A DNA stretch of 64,000 nucleotides from an uncultured Bacteroidia bacterium (GTDB lineage: Bacteria > Bacteroidota > Bacteroidia > Bacteroidales > UBA932): contig CACXPG010000002.1 of the NCBI GenBank assembly GCA_902769525.1, positions 62,001 to 126,000 of the forward strand, written 5' to 3'. The notes under the pieces were generated by a model. The model saw only the letters and a program-made list of their open reading frames with translations, did not search any database and was not told the DNA's origin. Below, piece after piece: positions 58,992 through 64,000 of the stretch (position 1 is its first letter; every line of letters starts with the position of its first letter). The translations under genes were made by a program, and so were the position numbers.

Positions 58992-61007
58992 TTAATAATC
59001 TTCATTTATTACAGTCCATCCTTCTGGAATTCCATTATCACCCACTGGCCAACTATTCATACTGCTGCTCTTTACAAATGTTCCATTAGAAGCAGGACCT
59101 GTACCATATGCATGTCCAAGCCAAGCCATTGTGCAATCCTCAGCAGAGACATCTTCTGCTAAACACTTAATATAATTAATCGGAGTGCCAATAAACATTG
59201 TACTATAGCATCCCTTTACCAATACTTTAGCTGGGAGGACCGGGGCTTTTTTAAGATTTGGACAGAACGAAAACATACTACCATAGCATTTTTCAGCTAA
59301 AGTTGTAGCGGGAAGTTCTGGTGCTTCATATATACTGGTCCCTCTGAACATTAATTCATAGCAACCATAAGCTAGAGTTGTAGCAGGCAAAGCAGGTGCT
59401 TCAGTCAGAGAAGTACAATAGTGGAACATATATCGATATGCTTGTGTTCCTATGTTCTTTGCGGGGAGAGCAGGAGCTTTTGTCAAAGCTGAGCAATCAT
59501 AGAACATAGAGTTATATGCCGATTGAGGTACTGTTGTTGCTGGAAGCTCAGGGGCTTCTACCAATGATTTACAGTTCTTAAACATTGTCACATAACAAAA
59601 TGACGAAAGATTTGTAGCTGGAAGTTTAGGAGCAACTACAAGAGATAAACAGTCTTCAAACATACTACGGCACGAATTAACTTCAGGTTTAGGAACAGTA
59701 ATATCTGGGCCAGTTGTCATTTGGCTGCAATTCTTAAAGAATTCATAATAGCATCCTCTTGTATCTGCTGCAAGAAGAATAAGGTTTTTAGCACTAATTA
59801 GTTTATCATTGTCCTTAAATAAACCTTTGAATATGTTCTCTTTTGGAGAAGATGATAGCTTTAGTGAATTCTTTTCGGTAAAGCTATTACCATATAGGAG
59901 ACTCAATATATTACCTTCAACACTTATAGTTCCGGTTGATCCAATCGACTTATCTTCATAAGTCGTATTTTTTCCTCTAAATCTTATTGCATCATCTTTC
60001 CGGTAAACATAAGAACCTGTCCATTCAGTCCAAGTTTTCAAATCTAAACTGTATTCGACATTTTCTGCAGACCATGTTAATGTTCCGGCTTCTTGGCACC
60101 TGATTGTAAAATAATCTCCGGCATAACCATAGACAACTTTTTTTACTGCCATAGATTCCATTTTATTGCGGACTATCGTGAAGCTATTTGTCACGCTTCG
60201 CTCGAATAGTTGCCCATTGATATCTGTAATAATTATCTTGAAGCCCCTAGTGAAGGTGACGGGAGGTATCACAAAAATAAATTCGGTAAAATCGGTGGCA
60301 CTGCTTCCCAGCAACACTGGTTCTTCACAGTTTATTGTAATGCTGGTTGTAGCTGCAGCATCCATAGTTACAGTAGGAGTGTCTTCCAAAGAAGAAGTTA
60401 TATAGGCCCTGCCAGATAGTTTCTCTCCATTGTTGCCTTCAAGGGTTATGCTTTTAACAGTTACATCGTCACCATAGAAACGGAACTTCAAATAACCGCA
60501 CACGTTCTTGAAACCGAGGAAATTGTTGTCTGAAACAGCAATCATTGTGTTTGCCCCCAGCCCAAACGAATGCTCTCTATAAAGCTGAACTGCAGGAAGG
60601 TCAACAGTAACCGTAACCTGGTTCTCATCGGCAGAAGCCTGTGTGCTGGCGGAATAAGGATACACCGCATAAATATGATCCAGGTCAACTGGAAAAGAAG
60701 GCTCCGCGCCCTCTTCCACAAAAGTGAAGCCGCCACTGTTGTCTCCGTCTTCTCCGTCAAACATATACTTGTCATTGACATTGGTATTGTTGAAAATGGA
60801 AATGCAGTCATTCTCGTTCCAAAGAACTCTCAGGTCCTCGTCTGCATAGATTTTGGTTGAAGGGCGGACTGTGCTTTCTGTTGTTGCATGGAAAACGGTC
60901 GTGTTATCATTTGATAATTTGAACTCCTTTGATGGAGTAGCATCTTCTTTATTGCAGGCAAACAGCATCAGAGCCGTTGTTACAAAAAACAGTAACTTTT
61001 TCATCAC
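58992..61007 (-). CDS. BspA-like repeat surface lipoprotein with fimbrillin-like N-terminus
   Basis: A 671-residue lipoprotein (lipobox LFAC). Residues ~25-300 are fimbrillin-like (STKIYADEDLRVLWNENDC, HIYAVYPYSAS). Residues ~300-400 form a domain shared with the 61354 gene (GTLTWSAENVEYSLD, WTGSYVYRKDDAIRFRG, VEGNILSLLYG). From ~400 there are seven or eight ~23-residue BspA-like repeats of the form APELPATTLAxxCYxxMFxxCxSL. It ends with GIPEGWTV. It is probably an exposed binding protein; the ligand is unknown. Confidence 0.82.
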   Translation of the reverse strand: MMKKLLFFVTTALMLFACNKEDATPSKEFKLSNDNTTVFHATTESTVRPSTKIYADEDLRVLWNENDCISIFNNTNVNDKYMFDGEDGDNSGGFTFVEEGAEPSFPVDLDHIYAVYPYSASTQASADENQVTVTVDLPAVQLYREHSFGLGANTMIAVSDNNFLGFKNVCGYLKFRFYGDDVTVKSITLEGNNGEKLSGRAYITSSLEDTPTVTMDAAATTSITINCEEPVLLGSSATDFTEFIFVIPPVTFTRGFKIIITDINGQLFERSVTNSFTIVRNKMESMAVKKVVYGYAGDYFTIRCQEAGTLTWSAENVEYSLDLKTWTEWTGSYVYRKDDAIRFRGKNTTYEDKSIGSTGTISVEGNILSLLYGNSFTEKNSLKLSSSPKENIFKGLFKDNDKLISAKNLILLAADTRGCYYEFFKNCSQMTTGPDITVPKPEVNSCRSMFEDCLSLVVAPKLPATNLSSFCYVTMFKNCKSLVEAPELPATTVPQSAYNSMFYDCSALTKAPALPAKNIGTQAYRYMFHYCTSLTEAPALPATTLAYGCYELMFRGTSIYEAPELPATTLAEKCYGSMFSFCPNLKKAPVLPAKVLVKGCYSTMFIGTPINYIKCLAEDVSAEDCTMAWLGHAYGTGPASNGTFVKSSSMNSWPVGDNGIPEGWTVINEDY

Positions 61008-61065
61008 TTATAATAAATATTAATACTAGACATCATAATTACAACTAATAGCTTGTTGCCATATT

Positions 61066-61194
61066 CTACCATTCATGCTCTTCACCTGGCTCAATAGGTT
61101 CGAGATTACCAGGACTTTCACAAACAATACCCTGAAAATCAATAAGGATAGCCTTTGAATATGGCCTTTCATAGATATCTCTAATTGTCATCAT
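61066..61194 (-). CDS. Tiny conserved peptide upstream of the BspA-like gene
   Basis: A 42-residue frame (MMTIRDIYERPYSKA to EEHEW) in the 346-bp gap between the two large lipoproteins. Its FQGIVCESPG core and Trp-ended acidic tail resemble the 58842-58973 peptide, and it occupies the same position ahead of a surface lipoprotein. No signal peptide is present. Confidence 0.55.
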   Translation of the reverse strand: MMTIRDIYERPYSKAILIDFQGIVCESPGNLEPIEPGEEHEW

Positions 61195-61245
61195 GTTTAT
61201 CAATAATGCATTTTGTTCGTTTTGGCAAATATTAGGAAGTCACTA

Positions 61246-61280
61246 TAGAATACTAAGTTCACCTTGGTTCATTTTTTTAT
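61246..61280. repeat. Leader repeat, copy A
   Basis: This ~33-bp stretch matches 62799-62830 with few differences (both read AAGTTCAC then TTGGTTCATTTT). In the minus sense it encodes the start MNQGEL and then hits a stop after nine codons. The other copy stays open. The rest of the 61195-61353 gap shows nothing else I can support. Confidence 0.6.
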
Positions 61281-61353
61281 TTACATATATGCTTCAGCCA
61301 TTAATTTGTAGTGACCCCAGAAAATAGGACCAGGACTATTTGACTATGAATAA

Positions 61354-62745
61354 TTAATCTGCATTTTTTACTGTCCACCCTTCAGGGATTCCATCAACAC
61401 CAGTTTCCCAACCCTCGAAATTCTTAGACTTAATAAAAGTGCCAGTTGCTGGTATGTCTTCTACCCACCACTGGAAACGAGCATAAGTTGTGATTTCGTT
61501 AAGACATGTAATCTCCTTTAACTTGCTGCATCCCTTAAACATGAAGTTGCAAGCATAGTATCCATAGGTCTTTCCTAAAATGGTAGCTGAGGTTATTGAT
61601 GCGCAGCCAGCATACATTCCATTATATGCCGCATATGGAACATCCTCAACTGGTAAGTATGGATTGGTAGCCAGTTTCTCACAACCATTGAACATACTAG
61701 TATAACAGTACTGTTCCAGTTTTATTACTGGGAATTTTGGGGCCTTTGTTAGATTCTGACAGTTTGCAAAGGCACCGCTGTAACAGCCTTCGGTATCTGC
61801 TGCCAAGAGAATAAGGTTTTCTGCACTTATAAGATTATTATTATACCTGAATAATTCTCTAAATTGGTTTTTTAGTTCAGAAGATGTTGTTTTTAATGAG
61901 GTCTTACCAATAAACTCTGATCCGTATAAAAGACTAAGAATATTACCTTCTACATTGATTTTTCCGGTTGATTCAATAGTCTTCATATCATAAGAGTCAT
62001 TGTTTCCTCTGAACATAATTGCATCATCTTTCTGGAAAACATAAGAACCAGTCCAGGTTTTCCAGTTTTTCCTATCCAGACTAAACTCAACATTTTCTAC
62101 ATTCCACTTTAATGTGCCACTCTCTAAACCCTTGATTGTAAAGTAAGACTCCTCATATGTAAGTATCTTTACTGTAACCTTACAACTAGCTGTTTTCCCT
62201 CCACAAGATGCTGTTATTGTGGCAATTCCATCTGCAATTGCCTTTATTTTACCATCGTTGTCCACTATAGCAATGGCTGGTTTTGAAGAGGCCCAGATAA
62301 CTGTCTTATCTGAAGCATCATCAGGTTTTACAGTAGCAGTCAAGGTTTCATCATCGCCGACATACATCTTGATGTCTGTCTTATCCAGCTCAATAGAAGA
62401 AACAGGGATTACTGGCTTTTTAACAGTGATCATACACATTGCTGTCTTACCATTGCAGGTAACTGTTATTGAGCAACTGCCTTCAGCAACAGCATTAACT
62501 AATCCTGTCGGAGATACTGTAGCAATAGAAGCATTTGATGTATTCCATCCAATGGTTTTGTCAGTAGCTGTGGACGGGCTTATTGTAGCTGTGAGCTGTA
62601 ATGTTTCTCCAATTGTTAGTTCTGCTGACGATGCTGAAATGGTTATTGTTTCAACTGGTACTATTTTCTCTTTTTTATGACATGCCGATATAATTATTGA
62701 TAAAGTAACAAGAATAAGAGCTGTTTTAATTAGAATACATTTCAT
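61354..62745 (-). CDS. Big_2-domain surface lipoprotein with BspA-like C-terminus
   Basis: A 463-residue lipoprotein (lipobox ISAC). Two bacterial Ig-like (Big_2) domains span ~30-195 (SAELTIGETLQLTATISPS, then TDIKMYVGDDETLTATVKPD). The next ~100 residues (GTLKWNVENVEFSLD, WTGSYVFQKDDAIMFRG, VEGNILSLLYG) are nearly the same as in the 58992 gene. Degenerate BspA-like repeats follow, and the C-terminus GIPEGWTV is also shared. So two paralogues carry different N-terminal modules on one conserved body. Its start overlaps a short upstream ORF by 3 bp. Confidence 0.82.
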   Translation of the reverse strand: MKCILIKTALILVTLSIIISACHKKEKIVPVETITISASSAELTIGETLQLTATISPSTATDKTIGWNTSNASIATVSPTGLVNAVAEGSCSITVTCNGKTAMCMITVKKPVIPVSSIELDKTDIKMYVGDDETLTATVKPDDASDKTVIWASSKPAIAIVDNDGKIKAIADGIATITASCGGKTASCKVTVKILTYEESYFTIKGLESGTLKWNVENVEFSLDRKNWKTWTGSYVFQKDDAIMFRGNNDSYDMKTIESTGKINVEGNILSLLYGSEFIGKTSLKTTSSELKNQFRELFRYNNNLISAENLILLAADTEGCYSGAFANCQNLTKAPKFPVIKLEQYCYTSMFNGCEKLATNPYLPVEDVPYAAYNGMYAGCASITSATILGKTYGYYACNFMFKGCSKLKEITCLNEITTYARFQWWVEDIPATGTFIKSKNFEGWETGVDGIPEGWTVKNAD

Positions 62746-62846
62746 AGATACTTATTTTTTGAATTTGTTAATTTTTTACAAAAGTCCAAAAGTCGTATTA
62801 GAGCATCAAGTTCACTTTGGTTCATTTTATTGTGATCTGTTTCCAT
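62742..62846 (-). CDS. Possible short leader ORF coupled to the Big_2 lipoprotein
   Basis: A 34-residue frame (METDHNKMNQSELDAL onward) whose TGA overlaps the ATG of the lipoprotein, giving ATGA-type coupling. Part of it is repeated as a truncated frame at 61243-61272. It could be a translated leader or chance. Confidence 0.4.
   Translation of the reverse strand: METDHNKMNQSELDALIRLLDFCKKLTNSKNKYL
62799..62830. repeat. Leader repeat, copy B
   Basis: This is the partner of the 61246-61280 repeat. It lies upstream of the Big_2 lipoprotein within the short ORF. The two copies suggest that leader plus lipoprotein was duplicated as a unit. Confidence 0.6.
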
Positions 62847-62947
62847 AATTCAGCATATTTAATGAGTATTGGAAATAAAATAAAGTCAATTAGGGTATTT
62901 GGGGTACAGATAATCAAGTAAAACATGTTTACTGTTCCAATATTTGC

Positions 62948-62955
62948 TAACTTTG
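62948..62955 (+). promoter_or_regulatory. -7 box directly at the L,D-transpeptidase start
   Basis: TAACTTTG matches TAnnTTTG and ends 4 bp before the ATG at 62960. Transcription would begin at or just after this ATG, so either the mRNA is leaderless or translation begins at one of the in-frame ATGs at residues 11-14. Confidence 0.5.
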
Positions 62956-62959
62956 AAAT

Positions 62960-63604
62960 ATGAAACTAATTATTGCTGCTATTTGTTTTATGTCGATGAT
63001 GATTGGTCGAGACAACAAGACTGTGGAAGAGCTGTCTTCCCTGCCGAAAGAGGTTAAACAGGTGATACTGGTACAGGACCACAAGCTGAGCCTGTGGAAC
63101 AGGACTGATGGTGAAGAGTGTGGCTGTGATGATGTTTCAGGCTGGGAGATGGCATTTGAAGTGCCGTGCCATTATGGGAAGAACGGGCTGAGTGCAGACC
63201 GGCATGATGGAGACGGGACAACCCCTATCGGGCTGTTCAAGGTGCTGTACTGCTTTGGAAATGCCCCAGATCCGGGGGCTGGAATGACCTACAGGGAGAT
63301 ACAAAGAACTTCCTACTGGTCAGGAGAAAAGGAAGATTACAATACCTGGGTGGATCTGGAGCCAGGGTCAAGGGAGATGAAAAGAAGCGAATATCTGTAT
63401 AAGTTCAAGATATCCTATAAATATGCGATGGCGATAGACTTCAACACCAATCCGGTGGTGTGGGGCAAGGGCTTCGCGATATTTATCCACTGCGATTATC
63501 TTGATGACCAGACGACTGCAGGCTGCGTGGCAATAGAGGAAAAGTATATGCTCCGCCTGGTAAAGGAATGCAAGGAAGGCACCTACCTGTGGGTTAGACA
63601 GTAG
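62960..63604 (+). CDS. L,D-transpeptidase (YkuD) family protein
   Basis: A 214-residue protein with a short hydrophobic N-terminus (KLIIAAICFMSMMIG) as possible signal or anchor. The catalytic domain has the YkuD pattern: early DGTTPIGLFKV, then His177 in IFIHCDY and the nucleophile Cys189 in TTAGCVAI. These enzymes make 3-3 cross-links or attach proteins to peptidoglycan in the periplasm. If translation starts at the later ATGs, the N-terminal hydrophobic segment would be shortened. Confidence 0.85.
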   Translation: MKLIIAAICFMSMMIGRDNKTVEELSSLPKEVKQVILVQDHKLSLWNRTDGEECGCDDVSGWEMAFEVPCHYGKNGLSADRHDGDGTTPIGLFKVLYCFGNAPDPGAGMTYREIQRTSYWSGEKEDYNTWVDLEPGSREMKRSEYLYKFKISYKYAMAIDFNTNPVVWGKGFAIFIHCDYLDDQTTAGCVAIEEKYMLRLVKECKEGTYLWVRQ

Positions 63605-63654
63605 TTCCTGCATTTCAGGTGGCAGATATACATCTGATTGCCAAACAATTAAAG

Positions 63655-63690
63655 AATTACCCTCCAGTCTTTCGGCCGGAGGGTAATTTT
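63655..63690. terminator. Hairpin terminator between the L,D-transpeptidase and etfA
   Basis: AATTACCCTCC pairs perfectly with GGAGGGTAATT over 11 bp and is followed by T residues on the plus strand. It lies between convergent genes and likely serves both. Confidence 0.85.
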
Positions 63691-63723
63691 ACAAGTAGTT
63701 AGCTATTAGGTATTTATGCGTCA

Positions 63724-64000
63724 CTACTTCTTAGTAACCATCTTGGAGAGCTTTTCGGTGAGCATAGGGATGATCTTGTGAACGTCCCCTACTATACCTA
63801 CATCAGCGACACCGAAGATAGGAGCGAACTTGTCCTTGTTGATGGCGATGATGAAATCACTCTCTTCCATACCTGCAAGGTGCTGGATGGCGCCGGAGAT
63901 ACCGCAAGCCATGTAAAGGGCAGGACGGACAGTCTTACCGGTCTGGCCAACCTGAACCTCGTGAGGCATGACGCCAGCGTCAACCATAGCACGTGATGAA
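63724..64000 (-). CDS. etfA: Electron transfer flavoprotein alpha subunit, C-terminal part (cut by window edge)
   Basis: Only the last ~91 residues are inside the window; the frame is open to base 64000. It is recognisable as the FAD-binding C-terminal domain of Etf[32 protein letters not shown] (in pieces), [19 protein letters not shown] and [16 protein letters not shown]. EtfA with EtfB passes electrons from acyl-CoA dehydrogenases or bifurcating partners. The partner genes would be beyond the edge. Confidence 0.93.
   Translation of the reverse strand, partial: SSRAMVDAGVMPHEVQVGQTGKTVRPALYMACGISGAIQHLAGMEESDFIIAINKDKFAPIFGVADVGIVGDVHKIIPMLTEKLSKMVTKK

Noticed and set aside
1-64000. CRISPR arrays, insertion sequences, prophage or integrase genes
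   Set aside because: No regularly spaced repeats, transposase, integrase or phage structural motifs were seen on either strand.

Overview
The window looks like a chromosomal stretch of an anaerobic member of the order Bacteroidales, most plausibly a Rikenellaceae-type gut bacterium. Several things point there. There are many TAnnTTTG-type -7 promoter boxes and almost no Shine-Dalgarno leaders. The genes include SpII lipoproteins, fimbrillin-like and BspA-like surface proteins, a PPi-dependent phosphofructokinase, an A-type flavoprotein, the [FeFe]-hydrogenase maturase HydG, and a cysteate synthase, an enzyme associated with sulfonolipids in this group. The family-level placement is an inference from gene content only.

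Layout. 1-2211: a three-gene unit with a WYL regulator (cut by the window edge), a HisA-like protein that has lost catalytic residues, and a HAD hydrolase. 2177-5550: a cytidylate kinase-like protein and a MATE exporter on the minus strand, tRNA-Thr(CGU), and PPi-phosphofructokinase. 5631-17101: a long plus-strand run with ligA, an FprA-type flavodiiron protein, a hotdog thioesterase, hydG, a bifunctional Rel, an Ig-like lipoprotein, an outer-membrane barrel and ispG. 17104-27459: a minus-strand histidine-utilisation set (ftcD-hutU-hutH-hutI) that runs with only 12 bp of spacing into two DUF3857/transglutaminase-like proteins. 27527-29643: a Fic protein with an N-terminal DNA-binding region and a well-formed operator-promoter, a LysO-type lysine exporter and a small Imm32-like protein. 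29710-38670: a lipoprotein hydrolase, a small membrane protein, two tandem C69 dipeptidases and carAB. 38695-46560: a Na+/Ca2+ exchanger-type antiporter, then a MarR regulator followed by five heterodisulfide-reductase-like genes and a cysteate synthase, ending at a strong hairpin terminator.

46634-51465 carries small secreted or lipid-anchored proteins, a geranylgeranyl-reductase-family flavoprotein, an AsmA-like protein and a methyltransferase. 51467-62846 is an all-minus-strand cell-surface region that is visibly more AT-rich towards its right half. It holds a barrel/Ser-Thr kinase/leucine-rich-lipoprotein operon, a lipocalin-like lipoprotein broken by a frameshift in a homopolymer tract, a small barrel, and three large surface lipoproteins accompanied by tiny conserved peptides. 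The window ends with an L,D-transpeptidase and the C-terminal end of an electron-transfer flavoprotein alpha subunit.

The best candidate for an undescribed system is the MarR-HdrC-HdrB-HdrA-HdrC-HdrDE-cysteate synthase operon. It joins a membrane-attached thiol/disulfide or quinone electron-transfer module to the enzyme that makes cysteate. Second-line candidates are the Fic locus with its operator, the kinase/LRR/barrel operon, and the domain-swapped surface lipoproteins with their small companion peptides. All calls come from reading the sequence; no database search was run.
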